DNA from: Pseudoblastomonas marina | GTDB taxonomy: Bacteria > Pseudomonadota > Alphaproteobacteria > Sphingomonadales > Sphingomonadaceae | NCBI RefSeq assembly: GCF_014641655.1 | Contig: NZ_BMID01000001.1 | Coordinates: forward strand, 310,001-374,000 | Length of the DNA: 64,000 nt | Reading direction: 5' to 3' | Shown: positions 16,184 to 24,662 of the stretch, in pieces | How the letters are laid out: every line of letters starts with the position of its first letter | Position numbering within the stretch: position 1 is the stretch's first letter | Notes under the pieces: generated by a model | What the model was told of the DNA's origin: nothing | Databases searched by the model: none | The model's input: the letters and a program-made list of their open reading frames with translations, nothing else | Made by a program: the position numbers and the translations under genes

Positions 16184-17266
16184 CTAGGCGCCCGCCTTCT
16201 TCGCGAAATCCCACGCCAGTTCGGCCAGCGGGCCGACGCGCTCGCTCATCGCCTTGGCGTGCGCGGAGGACGCGGTGCCGTCGATCACGCGCTTCTTGAT
16301 GCCCTGCATGATCCCGGCGAGGCGGAAGAAGTTGTAGGCGAAATACCAGTTCATGTCGGGCACGCTGTCGCGATCCGTGGCGGCGCAATAGCGCGCGACG
16401 ATCTCGTCGAGTTCGGGGATGCCGAGCGCCGCTCGGTCAAGGTCGAGCACGCCCGACCGCCCGCCATTGTCGGTCACCCAGGCAAGACAGAAATAGGTGA
16501 AGTCGGCCAGCGGATCGCCAAGCGTCGACAGCTCCCAGTCGAGCACGGCGAGCACTTGCGGAGAGCCCTTGGCCCAGATCATGTTGTCGATCCGGTAGTC
16601 GCCATGGACCACCGAGGTCCGGGTCTGCTCGGGCACGGTGCGGGGGAGGTATTCGATCAGACCTTCCATCGGCTCGAGCGTGTCGGTCTCGCTCATCCGG
16701 TACTGCTTGGTCCAACGGCCGATCTGGCGCTCGAAATAATTGCCCGGCTTGCCGTAATCGGTAAGCCCGGCCTGCTTGAGGTCGACCGCGTGGAGCTGCG
16801 CCAGCACGTCGGTCATCGCGAAATAATGCACGCGTCGCTCCTCGGGCGAATGATCGGGCATCGCGCCGTTCCAGATCGAATGTCCATCGACCATCCCCAT
16901 CACGTAGAACATCGCGCCGATGACGCTTTCGTCCTCGCACAGCCCGTATTGCGGGGCGACGGGGAAGCCGACCTTTTCGAGCCCCGACTGGACGCGGAAT
17001 TCGCGATCGACCGCATGCGCGCTCGGCAATAGTTTCCCGAACGGCTTGCGCCGGAGCACGTAGTCGCGGTTGGGGGTCGACAGCTTGTAGGTCGGGTTGG
17101 ACTGGCCGCCCTTGAACTTGGCCTGCGACAGCGGGCCTTCGAAGCCGTCGACATTGGCCGTCATCCACTCGGCGAGCCGGTCGAGATCGAGGACGTCCTG
17201 GCCCTGCGGCTCGGTGGTGCCGGTGAATTCGGCCTGCGCGTCGATGGGGGGCGTGATCTGGGTCAT
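16184..17266 (-). CDS. Aminoglycoside-phosphotransferase-like (APH) protein of acyl-CoA catabolic operon
   Basis: The protein is 360 residues with a protein-kinase-like APH fold. It has the nucleotide lysine region LRRKPFGKLLPSAHAVDREF, the catalytic Brenner motif VVHGDYRIDNMI (about 217-228), and the metal-binding VLDWELSTLGDPLADF. Proteins with this exact pattern are homologous to the kinase part of human ACAD10/ACAD11 and are found with acyl-CoA dehydrogenases. They are thought to phosphorylate 4-hydroxyacyl-CoA during catabolism of hydroxy fatty acids. It follows the ADH gene after a palindromic repeat at 17280. Antibiotic resistance is unlikely. Confidence 0.88.
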   Translation of the reverse strand: MTQITPPIDAQAEFTGTTEPQGQDVLDLDRLAEWMTANVDGFEGPLSQAKFKGGQSNPTYKLSTPNRDYVLRRKPFGKLLPSAHAVDREFRVQSGLEKVGFPVAPQYGLCEDESVIGAMFYVMGMVDGHSIWNGAMPDHSPEERRVHYFAMTDVLAQLHAVDLKQAGLTDYGKPGNYFERQIGRWTKQYRMSETDTLEPMEGLIEYLPRTVPEQTRTSVVHGDYRIDNMIWAKGSPQVLAVLDWELSTLGDPLADFTYFCLAWVTDNGGRSGVLDLDRAALGIPELDEIVARYCAATDRDSVPDMNWYFAYNFFRLAGIMQGIKKRVIDGTASSAHAKAMSERVGPLAELAWDFAKKAGA

Positions 17267-17279
17267 GCAGAGCTTCTAT

Positions 17280-17347
17280 CCGTTCGTATCGAGCGAAGTC
17301 GAGATACGTTGGCCTGGACGTGTCTCGACTTCGCTCGACACGAACGG
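17280..17347. repeat. Sphingomonad interspersed palindrome (REP-like)
   Basis: Two 29-base arms (17280-17308 and 17319-17347) are inverted copies with two mismatches around a 10-base centre; the core of each is CGAGCGAAGTCGAG. Elements with this core are scattered through sphingomonad genomes between genes. It can fold into a long hairpin and here separates the ADH gene from the phosphotransferase gene. It may end or attenuate transcription. No second copy is seen in this window. Confidence 0.8.
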
Positions 17348-17355
17348 TGAGGGGG

Positions 17356-18441
17356 TCAGTCGAACACCACCACGCTGCGCGCGCTGGTGCCGGTGCGCAT
17401 CAGGTCGAAGCCCTCGTTGATCTTTTCCAGCGGGATGCGCTCGGCGATGATCGTGTCGAGGTCGAGCAGGCCACGCAGGTAGAAATCGACCAACCGCGGC
17501 AGGTCGACCGGGAAGCGGTTCATGCCCATGATCGCGCCCTGCAGCTTCTTGCCCGAAAGCAGGTCCATCGCGCCGAGCCCGACCTTGCAGTCCAAGGGCA
17601 TCATGCCGAGGATCGTCGCGGTCCCGCCGCGCTTCAACAGCTTCACCGCGGTCTTGGCGCTGGCCTCGCGCCCGACCGCCTCGATCGCATGGTCGACCCC
17701 GCCGCCGGTCAGCGCGATCACCTCTTCGAGGGCATTCTCCGCGGTCGGGTCGAACGCATGGGTCGCGCCGAGCACCTTCGCCAGTTCGCGCTTTTCCGCA
17801 ATCGGATCGAGCGCGATCACGCGCCCCGCGCCCGCAATCTTTGCCGCGTTGATCGCTGCGAGGCCCACGCCGCCGCAGCCGACCACGGCCACGGTCTCGC
17901 CCGGCACCAGCTTGCACGCGTTGAAGATCGCGCCCGCGCCCGTGGTCACCGCGCAGCCGATTACCGCCGCCCGGTCGAGCGGCATGTCCCTGTCGATCGC
18001 GACGCAGGCATGTTCGTGGATCAGCATTTGCTCGGCGAAGCCCGACAGGTTGAGCAGTTGGTTGACCTGCTCGCCGTCGCCGCGCGTCAGGCGCGGCGGA
18101 TCGCTCTTCGCGCGGCGCGTATCACCGCCGAGGCACAGCGCCATCCGGCCGGTTAGGCAGAACTCGCAATGGCCGCAGAATGCCGAGAGGCAGGTCACCA
18201 CGTGATCGCCCGGCTTGACCGTCCTCACCTCGCTACCGACCGCCTCGACCACGCCCGCCGCTTCGTGCCCCGGCACCAGCGGAAGCGCATGCGGATAGCT
18301 GCCGTCGATGAAGTGCAGGTCCGAATGACACAGCCCGCAGGCATGGGTGCGGATCAGCACTTCGTGCGCCATCGGCTTGGAGGTGCTTACGTCACCGATC
18401 TGGAGCGGGGTGCCGGGTTGTTCGAGGATTGCAGCCTTCAC
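17356..18441 (-). CDS. Zinc-dependent alcohol dehydrogenase (NAD-type, medium chain)
   Basis: The protein is 361 residues, starting at GTG 18439-18441, two bases after the stop of the upstream acyl-CoA dehydrogenase. It is a medium-chain ADH. The catalytic zinc ligands are in ACGLCHSDLH and GHEAAGVV; the structural zinc cysteines are in CGHCEFCLTGRMALC. The Rossmann motif VAVVGCGGVGLAAINAAK lies at about 180-197 and DPIAEKRELAKVLGA marks an NAD preference. It resembles class III-like aryl/alkyl ADHs (AdhC-like). Operon position implies oxidation of an alcohol intermediate in lipid or terpenoid breakdown; the substrate cannot be read from sequence. Confidence 0.9.
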   Translation of the reverse strand: MKAAILEQPGTPLQIGDVSTSKPMAHEVLIRTHACGLCHSDLHFIDGSYPHALPLVPGHEAAGVVEAVGSEVRTVKPGDHVVTCLSAFCGHCEFCLTGRMALCLGGDTRRAKSDPPRLTRGDGEQVNQLLNLSGFAEQMLIHEHACVAIDRDMPLDRAAVIGCAVTTGAGAIFNACKLVPGETVAVVGCGGVGLAAINAAKIAGAGRVIALDPIAEKRELAKVLGATHAFDPTAENALEEVIALTGGGVDHAIEAVGREASAKTAVKLLKRGGTATILGMMPLDCKVGLGAMDLLSGKKLQGAIMGMNRFPVDLPRLVDFYLRGLLDLDTIIAERIPLEKINEGFDLMRTGTSARSVVVFD

Positions 18442-18443
18442 GA

Positions 18444-19583
18444 TCAGTACCCGCTCAGCTTCGCCACACGGTCGGCGTGGAAATAGTGATCGCCGAGAAA
18501 TTCGTGCAGCGCGCGGTCGCGCTTCATGAACAGGCCGATATCGTATTCGTCGGTCATGCCGATGCCGCCATGCATCTGCACGCCTTCCTGCACCGCGAGG
18601 CGCGCGACCTTGCCGACCTTGGCCTTTGCGACCGAGACCATTAGGTCGGCCTTGTCGGCATCTTCGTCAAGCATCTGCGCCGCCTTGATCGCGGTGGCGC
18701 GCGCGATCTCGAGTTCGGAATAGAGATGCGCGGCACGGTGCTGGAGCGCCTGGAATTCGCCGATCAGCTTGCCGAACTGCTTGCGCTGCTTGAGGTATTC
18801 GGTCGTGCGGTCGAACGCGCCACCTGCGACGCCGACGCCTTCGGCCGCGGCACCCGCGCGCCCGGCATTGAGCATGCGGTTGAGCACTTCGCGCCCGCCG
18901 TCGACTTCGCCGATCACGGCATCGCCATCCAATTCGACCCCGTCGAAGGTCACGTGGCTCGCCATCGAGCTGTCGACCAGCCGCACCGGGTTCTGCTTCA
19001 TGTTGGCCGCGTCCTTGGGCACCGCGAACAGCGTGATACCTTCATCGTCGCTGTCGTCGCCCGAGGTGCGCGCGGCGACCACCAGCATGTCGGCGCTGGC
19101 GCCCTGAATCACGAAGGTCTTGGCACCCGTCAGCCTAAAGCCGTTGCCCGATTTCTCGGCGCGGGTCTTGATCTCCTGCGGGTTGTGCTTGGGCCCTTCG
19201 TCGACCGCGATCGCGAACACGCTCTTGCCTTCGACGAGGCCGGGCAGCCAGCGGCCCTTGAGGTCGTCGGAGCCCGCGCCCAGCGCACTCGCTGCCATTA
19301 CCGAGCTGGTGAGGAAGGGCGACGGCGTGAGGTTGCGGCCGATCTGTTCGAGCACGATGCCCGCCTCGACATGACCCATGCCGAGCCCGCCATGGTCCTC
19401 GTCCACCATCATCCCGGTGAAGCCCATCTCGGCGAACTGGCCCCACAATTCGTGGCCGAAACCGTCCTTGCAGCCCTTGTCGCGCCAGTGGCGGAGCTGT
19501 TTCTCGATGCTGCCCTGTTCGGACATGAATTCGCTCGCGGTGTCGGCGAGCATCTGCTGATCTTCGTTCAGGTAAAGAGGCAT
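18444..19583 (-). CDS. Acyl-CoA dehydrogenase, second subunit-like
   Basis: The protein is 379 residues with the three-domain ACAD fold. It has an N-terminal helical domain (LYLNEDQQMLADTASEFM), a middle beta domain with LTGAKTFVIQGASADMLVVAART, and a C-terminal four-helix bundle (RKQFGKLIGEFQALQHRAAHLYSELEIARA). The C-terminus reads QMHGGIGMTDEYDIGLFMKR, but the usual E-G-T catalytic stretch is not evident. The neighbour upstream (19599-20780) does have it. Two such genes 15 bases apart are typical of alpha2beta2 ACADs where only one subunit is catalytic, as in steroid side-chain degradation. Confidence 0.88.
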   Translation of the reverse strand: MPLYLNEDQQMLADTASEFMSEQGSIEKQLRHWRDKGCKDGFGHELWGQFAEMGFTGMMVDEDHGGLGMGHVEAGIVLEQIGRNLTPSPFLTSSVMAASALGAGSDDLKGRWLPGLVEGKSVFAIAVDEGPKHNPQEIKTRAEKSGNGFRLTGAKTFVIQGASADMLVVAARTSGDDSDDEGITLFAVPKDAANMKQNPVRLVDSSMASHVTFDGVELDGDAVIGEVDGGREVLNRMLNAGRAGAAAEGVGVAGGAFDRTTEYLKQRKQFGKLIGEFQALQHRAAHLYSELEIARATAIKAAQMLDEDADKADLMVSVAKAKVGKVARLAVQEGVQMHGGIGMTDEYDIGLFMKRDRALHEFLGDHYFHADRVAKLSGY

Positions 19584-19598
19584 TGTTCTGGTTCTTCC

Positions 19599-20780
19599 TC
19601 AGGCGCCGGGGAGGTCAAGGATGCGCTTGGCTATGACGTTGAGCATCACCTCGCTGGTGCCGCCCTCGATCGAATTGGCCTTGGTCCGCAGCCAGCTGCG
19701 CGCCGGCGTGCCGCCATTGGTTTCCTCGCTCTCCCATTCGAGCGCGCGCGACCCCCCGGCCGACATCATCAATTCGTGGCGCTGCTTGTTCAGCTCGGTG
19801 CCGGCATATTTCATCATGTTGGGCTGCGCGGGATGGGCTTTCCCGACCTTGAGTTCGTCGAGGAATTTCTCGCCCATGCAGCCATAGGCGAGCGCATCGA
19901 TATCGTATTCGGCGAGTGCGGCACGCAGCACCGGGTTGTCGATGCCGTTGCGCGCAAGCTTCGGCCCGAGCGAGCCCGAGCGTTCCTTGTTGCCCGCGCC
20001 CGAGATCATCTCGCGTTCGTGGCCGAGCAGATACTTCGCGACGTCCCAGCCGCGATTGATCTCGCCGACATAGCCAGGAATGTCCTCGCCATAGCTTTTC
20101 GGCACCTTCACGTCGTCCATGAAGGTTTCGCAGAACGGACTGTTGCCACTGATCAGCTTGATCGGCTTGGTCGACACGCCATCGCTCGCCATGTCGAACA
20201 ACATGAAGGTGATGCCGCGATACTTGTCGTTCTTGTCGGTGCGGACGAGGCAGAAGATCCAGTCGGCCTCGTCGGCATAGGACGTCCAGATCTTCTGACC
20301 GTTGACCACCCAGTGATCGCCCTTGTCCTCGCCGAAGGTCTGCATGCTGACGAGGTCGGAACCGCTGCCCGGCTCCGAATAGCCCTGGCACCAGCGGATT
20401 TCGCCACGCGCGATCTCGTTGAGGAAGCGCTGCTTCTGGCCCTCGGTGCCGAAATGCAGCAGCGCCGGGCCAAGCATCCAGATCCCGAAGCTCGAGAGCG
20501 GCGGACGCGCATTGATCCGCGCCATTTCCTGGCGCAGCACCTTTGCCTGCGGCGGAGTGAGCCCGGCACCACCATATTCCTTCGGCCAGTCGGGCACGGT
20601 GTAGCCCCTGTCGCGGCAGGCTTCGAACCAGGCCTTCTGTGCGTCGTTCTTGAACTCGGCGTTGCGGCCACCCCAATAGACGTCGCGCTCGTCGCGCACG
20701 GGCTGGCGCATTTCCTCGGGACAGTTCGCTTCGAGCCATTCGCGCGTCTCGGCGCGGAAAGCGTCCAGGTCTTCAGCCAT
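19599..20780 (-). CDS. Acyl-CoA dehydrogenase, catalytic subunit-like
   Basis: The protein is 393 residues from the ATG 20778-20780, with GGAGAGGATC just upstream. An N-terminal helical domain has FEACRDRGYTVPDWPKEYGGAGL. The FAD/substrate strand reads WCQGYSEPGSGSDLVSMQT, then WVVNGQKIWTSYADEADWIFCLVRTD. The C-terminal bundle ends in KANSIEGGTSEVMLNVIAKRILDLPG, containing the E-G-G-T-S-E stretch expected near the catalytic base and FAD. The enzyme makes a trans-2-enoyl-CoA. It leads a minus-strand operon with a second ACAD, an ADH and the APH-like kinase. A palindromic operator lies at 20818-20838. Confidence 0.92.
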   Translation of the reverse strand: MAEDLDAFRAETREWLEANCPEEMRQPVRDERDVYWGGRNAEFKNDAQKAWFEACRDRGYTVPDWPKEYGGAGLTPPQAKVLRQEMARINARPPLSSFGIWMLGPALLHFGTEGQKQRFLNEIARGEIRWCQGYSEPGSGSDLVSMQTFGEDKGDHWVVNGQKIWTSYADEADWIFCLVRTDKNDKYRGITFMLFDMASDGVSTKPIKLISGNSPFCETFMDDVKVPKSYGEDIPGYVGEINRGWDVAKYLLGHEREMISGAGNKERSGSLGPKLARNGIDNPVLRAALAEYDIDALAYGCMGEKFLDELKVGKAHPAQPNMMKYAGTELNKQRHELMMSAGGSRALEWESEETNGGTPARSWLRTKANSIEGGTSEVMLNVIAKRILDLPGA

Positions 20781-20817
20781 GATCCTCTCCTTCAAAATCA
20801 TGCCGCCCTTGCGCGGC

Positions 20818-20838
20818 GATTTAATCGCGCGTTTAAAA
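20818..20838. promoter_or_regulatory. Palindromic operator of the acyl-CoA dehydrogenase operon
   Basis: The core TTTAA-N8-TTAAA (reverse strand: TTTAAACGCGCGATTAAA) lies 38 bases upstream of the ACAD operon start. The same 21 positions match 17/21 with 22456-22476, upstream of the divergent ACAD gene at 22542. The repeat before two functionally linked operons marks a probable regulator site, most likely TetR- or GntR-type. Confidence 0.55.
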
Positions 20839-21018
20839 GCAAACTCGTACGAGTCGCAAGCACCTAAGGCCATGATGTGCTGCAGCGCCGCCGTGCCGTG
20901 GTCGGGTCGCGCGTGGCTCGTTGACCTCGGGATGCTTTGCCCTAGGCTTTGACGCAGGGAAGAATTGGGAGAAGACGCAAATGCCGAGCACCGACAAGCC
21001 GATCGATCGCTCTCCCGC

Positions 21019-22461
21019 GTGAACGCCCCCGCCCACACGGCTCCGCCGCGCCGCGTGTCCCTGCGCACCAAGCTCGCCTTCGGGGTCGGCACCGTCGCCT
21101 TCGGGATCAAGGATAACGGCTTCGGGGTCTTCCTGCTGTTGTTCTACAACCAGGTGGTGGGGCTGCCGGCCGAAGCGGTCGGCGCGACGATCGGGCTCGC
21201 GCTGGTGCTCGATGCACTGATCGATCCGGTGGTCGGAAACCTCTCCGACCGGACCCGCAGCCGGATCGGGCGGCGCCATCCGTGGATGTACGGGGCCGCG
21301 CTGCCGGTTGCGCTGTCGTGGCTGATGCTGTGGCACCCGCCGACCTCGGGCACCGGGGCGACGCTCGGTTACCTGCTGATCGTCGGTTTTCTCGTCCGCG
21401 CGAGCCTGTCTGCTTACGAAGTGCCGTCGATCTCGCTGCTGCCTGAGATGACCAGCGATTACCAGGAACGCACTGTGGTGCTTCGCTACCGCTTCCTGTT
21501 CGGCTGGGTCGGCGGGCTCGTGATGCTAGCGATCGCCTACGGGCTGATCTTCACCGACACGCCCGAATATCCCAACGGGTTGCTCAATCCCGACGGCTAT
21601 ACCCCCTATGCGGTGATCGGCGCGCTCGTCATGCTGGCCTCGATCCTGCTCTCGGCCTGGGGGACGCACAAAAAATTCGCCCGCCCGCCGGCACACCCCA
21701 TCGATACCGCCGAAAACCTCGGCCAAATCGTCGCCACGCTCAAATACCGACCGTTCCTGATCCTGATGGTCGCCGCGCTGTTCGGGATGGCGATCCAGGG
21801 GATCACCTTCGCGCTGACGAACTACCTGTTCGATTTCGTTTGGGAATTCACGGCGCTCCAGTTCGTGGCCTATACCGGGATCCTGTTCGCCAGCGCGGTC
21901 GCCTCGTTTCTCGTCGTGGTCCCGATCGGCAGGCGCTTCCGCAAGCAGCGCGCGGCGGCGATCTGCGTGGTCGTGATGATGCTGTTCGCCTCGGCGCCTT
22001 ACTGGCTGCGCTATTTCGACCTCGCGCCGCCGAACGGTTCGGACTGGTTGCCGCCTTTCATCTTCGCGTTCGTCTTCGTCGGCAACACGGCGGGCATATC
22101 GGCGACTCTGTTCACGACCTCGATGATGGCCGACGTGACCGATCACGCCGCGAGCAAGGGCGGCAAGCAGACCGAGGGTCTGTTCTTCGCCGGCTATTTC
22201 TTCCTCCAGAAGGCGATTTCGGGGATCGGGATCTTCCTTTCAGGGCTGATCCTCGGCCTCGTCGGCTTTCCCGAGAATGCCCAGCCCGGCGCGGTCGACC
22301 AGGTCGTGCTGATGCGGCTCACCCTGTTCTACGCGGCCGCGCTCGTCGTATTCGGCCTGGCGGCGGCCTGGTCGTATATGCGTTTCCCGCTGGGACCGGT
22401 GGCGGGGGTCGATCCGCAAGGTCTCGACCGCGTGATCGACGCCGCGGGCGAGGAAGTTTAA
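21019..22461 (+). CDS. GPH/MFS-type cation:solute symporter
   Basis: The protein is about 480 residues with 12 predicted membrane helices. The opening [38 protein letters not shown], the loop [26 protein letters not shown], and the later [20 protein letters not shown] are hallmarks of the glycoside-pentoside-hexuronide:cation symporter family. Sphingomonad relatives often lie beside catabolic genes and may not carry sugars. The start is unclear: the GTG at 21019 overlaps the stop of a 13-codon leader ORF that has its own ribosome site (20981-21022); a TTG at 20965 is also in frame. It is the first gene of the divergent catabolic operon. Confidence 0.85.
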   Translation: MNAPAHTAPPRRVSLRTKLAFGVGTVAFGIKDNGFGVFLLLFYNQVVGLPAEAVGATIGLALVLDALIDPVVGNLSDRTRSRIGRRHPWMYGAALPVALSWLMLWHPPTSGTGATLGYLLIVGFLVRASLSAYEVPSISLLPEMTSDYQERTVVLRYRFLFGWVGGLVMLAIAYGLIFTDTPEYPNGLLNPDGYTPYAVIGALVMLASILLSAWGTHKKFARPPAHPIDTAENLGQIVATLKYRPFLILMVAALFGMAIQGITFALTNYLFDFVWEFTALQFVAYTGILFASAVASFLVVVPIGRRFRKQRAAAICVVVMMLFASAPYWLRYFDLAPPNGSDWLPPFIFAFVFVGNTAGISATLFTTSMMADVTDHAASKGGKQTEGLFFAGYFFLQKAISGIGIFLSGLILGLVGFPENAQPGAVDQVVLMRLTLFYAAALVVFGLAAAWSYMRFPLGPVAGVDPQGLDRVIDAAGEEV

Positions 22462-22476
22462 CCGCTCGCTTAAATC
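22456..22476. promoter_or_regulatory. Palindromic operator before acyl-CoA dehydrogenase gene 22542
   Basis: TTTAACCGCTCGCTTAAA matches the reverse strand of 20818-20838 at 17 of 21 aligned positions. It spans the stop codon of the transporter gene (TAA at 22459-22461) and lies about 66 bases before the ATG of the next gene. It is probably the binding site of a shared regulator. Confidence 0.5.
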
Positions 22477-22541
22477 GAGGCTTGCGCCAGCGCGCTCGCG
22501 CTTCCAAACACGCGGGCAACTTATTTCAGGAGAGGACCGAC

Positions 22542-23831
22542 ATGGATTTCCAGCCCACCGAACGCCAGCTCTACTGGCGCGACCGCGTCAAGGATTTCAT
22601 CGAGCAGCACGTCCGCCCCGCCGTGCCGACCTACAAGGCGCAAGACGAGGAAGGCGATCGCTGGAAGGTGATCCCGGTGGTCGAGGAATTGAAGGCCAAG
22701 GCCAAGGGCGCCGGCATCTGGAACCTGTTCATGCCGCCGCGCAATGACGGCCACCACCACGTCGAGGAAACCTACGAATTCGAAGGGCCGGGTCTGACCA
22801 ACCTCGAATACGCGATGTGCGCCGAGGAAATGGGCCGGATCGGGTTTGCTTCCGAAGTTTTCAATTGCTCGGCGCCCGACACCGGTAACATGGAAGTGTT
22901 CCATCGTTACGGCACGCGCGAACAGAAGGACCAGTGGCTCACCCCGCTGATGAACGGCGAGATCCGTTCGGCCTTCTTGATGACCGAGCCCGACGTCGCC
23001 TCGTCCGATGCGACCAATATCGAGTGCCGGATCGAGCGCGAGGGCGACGAATACGTCATCAACGGGCGGAAATGGTGGAGCTCGGGCGCGGGTGATCCGC
23101 GCTGCAAGGTCGCGATCGTGATGGGCAAGACCGATTTCGGCGCCCAGCGCCACCAGCAGCAGTCGATGGTGCTGATGCCGCTCGATGCCGACGGCGTGAA
23201 CATCATCCGCCACCTGCCGGTGTTCGGTTACGACGACGCGCCGCACGGGCACATGGAAATCGAGCTGAAGGACGTTCGCATCCCGGCGACGAACATGCTG
23301 CTCGGTGAAGGGCGGGGCTTCGAGATCGCGCAGGGACGCCTCGGCCCGGGCCGCATTCACCATTGCATGCGTACGATCGGCGCGGCCGAAGAAGCGCTAG
23401 AGAAGATGTGCCGCCGACTGCAGAGCCGCGAAGCTTTCGGCAAGCCGATCTACAAGCATTCGGTGTGGGAAGAACGCGTTGCCCGCGCACGGATCGATAT
23501 CGACATGACTCGGCTGCTCTGCCTCAAGGCCGCCGACATGATGGACAAGGTCGGCAACAAGGCCGCCAAGCAGGAAATCGCGATGATCAAGGTGCAGGCG
23601 CCCAACATGGCGCTGCGGATCATCGACGATGCGATCCAGGCGCATGGCGGCGGCGGCGTGTCGAACGATTACGGCCTCGCCAAGGCCTATGCCGGGCAGC
23701 GAACGCTGCGCCTCGCCGATGGGCCCGACGAGGTCCACGCCCGCTCGATCGCACGGATGGAATTCGCCAAGCACGCCCCCGACCCCGGGGAAGTGAGCTT
23801 TAGCTCGGGCGACATGGGCGCGACGCGCTGA
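22542..23831 (+). CDS. Acyl-CoA dehydrogenase (ACAD10/11-like)
   Basis: The protein is 429 residues from the ATG 22542 behind CAGGAGAGGACC; an open frame to 21840 overlaps the transporter and is not real. Residue signatures are [47 protein letters not shown], then a bundle with [22 protein letters not shown] and [33 protein letters not shown]. These match the ACAD10/11 clade that acts on long-chain or 4-hydroxy-derived acyl-CoAs. The APH-like protein at 16184 belongs to the same functional pair, so the two operons may act together. An operator lies at 22456. Confidence 0.92.
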   Translation: MDFQPTERQLYWRDRVKDFIEQHVRPAVPTYKAQDEEGDRWKVIPVVEELKAKAKGAGIWNLFMPPRNDGHHHVEETYEFEGPGLTNLEYAMCAEEMGRIGFASEVFNCSAPDTGNMEVFHRYGTREQKDQWLTPLMNGEIRSAFLMTEPDVASSDATNIECRIEREGDEYVINGRKWWSSGAGDPRCKVAIVMGKTDFGAQRHQQQSMVLMPLDADGVNIIRHLPVFGYDDAPHGHMEIELKDVRIPATNMLLGEGRGFEIAQGRLGPGRIHHCMRTIGAAEEALEKMCRRLQSREAFGKPIYKHSVWEERVARARIDIDMTRLLCLKAADMMDKVGNKAAKQEIAMIKVQAPNMALRIIDDAIQAHGGGGVSNDYGLAKAYAGQRTLRLADGPDEVHARSIARMEFAKHAPDPGEVSFSSGDMGATR

Positions 23832-23851
23832 CAGACACGGGAGCGAGACAG

Positions 23852-24658
23852 ATGGAACTCAGTAAACTGTTCGGCCTCGACGGCCGTATCGCGCTCGTCA
23901 CCGGCGGCAGCCGCGGAATCGGGAAGATGATCGTCGAGGGCCTGCTCGCCGCAGGCGCCGAGCGCGTTTACATCGTCGCGCGCAAGAAGGAGCAGGTCGA
24001 CGAGACCGCTGCCGAGCTCGGCGACAAGGTAATCGGCCTGGTTGGCGACCTGTCGCAGATGAACGGGATCCAGCAACTCGCCGACGAGCTTGCTTCGCGC
24101 GAGGACCGGCTCGACCTGCTGGTCAACAATGCCGGGGCCGCCTGGGGCGAACCGTTCGAGGATTTCACCGAGGCCGGCTGGGACCGGACGATGGATTTGA
24201 ACCTCAAGACCCCATTCTTCCTGACCCAGAAGCTGCTCCCGCTGCTCAAGTCGGCGGCGAGCAAGGACCGGCCCGCCAAGGTGCTGATGATTTCGAGCAT
24301 CGACGGGATGAAGTCGAACCCGTGGCCGACCTATCCCTACCAGGCCTCGAAGGCCGGGTTGATCCACCTCACCCGGCGCATGGCCGCCGAACTGGTCGGG
24401 CACCACATCGTGGTCAACGGGATCGGTCCGGGCGCCTATCCCAGCGCGATGAACCGCGCTGCGCGCGACAATGCCGAACTGGTCGAAAAGGGCATCCCCG
24501 CGCGCCGCGTCGGCGTGACGGAGGATATGGCGGCAGGCGCGATCTACCTTCTCAGCCGGGCGGGCGATTACGTGGTCGGCACCACGATCCCGATCGATGG
24601 CGGCGTGGTGAACGCAAATATCGGCGCAGGTAATTTCGTCGATCCGTCGGGGAAATAG
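23852..24658 (+). CDS. Short-chain dehydrogenase/reductase (SDR)
   Basis: The protein is 268 residues, a classical SDR. Cofactor glycines are in VTGGSRGIGK (about 15-24), NNAG lies at about 92-95, the catalytic Ser is in ISSIDGM (about 147-152), and the active-site Tyr/Lys is in YPYQASKAGL (about 163-172). A VVNGIGPGAYPSAM segment and DGGVV complete the fold. R in the SRG segment suggests NADP(H). The clade resembles RhlG-type 3-ketoacyl reductases. It sits between the ACAD and a lactonase-like gene in an operon, so a role in hydroxyacyl or terpenoid oxidation is likely; the exact substrate is unknown. Confidence 0.9.
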   Translation: MELSKLFGLDGRIALVTGGSRGIGKMIVEGLLAAGAERVYIVARKKEQVDETAAELGDKVIGLVGDLSQMNGIQQLADELASREDRLDLLVNNAGAAWGEPFEDFTEAGWDRTMDLNLKTPFFLTQKLLPLLKSAASKDRPAKVLMISSIDGMKSNPWPTYPYQASKAGLIHLTRRMAAELVGHHIVVNGIGPGAYPSAMNRAARDNAELVEKGIPARRVGVTEDMAAGAIYLLSRAGDYVVGTTIPIDGGVVNANIGAGNFVDPSGK

Positions 24659-24662
24659 GACG

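Noticed and set aside
18726-20867. 713-codon plus-strand frame
   Set aside because: Antisense to two acyl-CoA dehydrogenases. No ribosome site and no motif.
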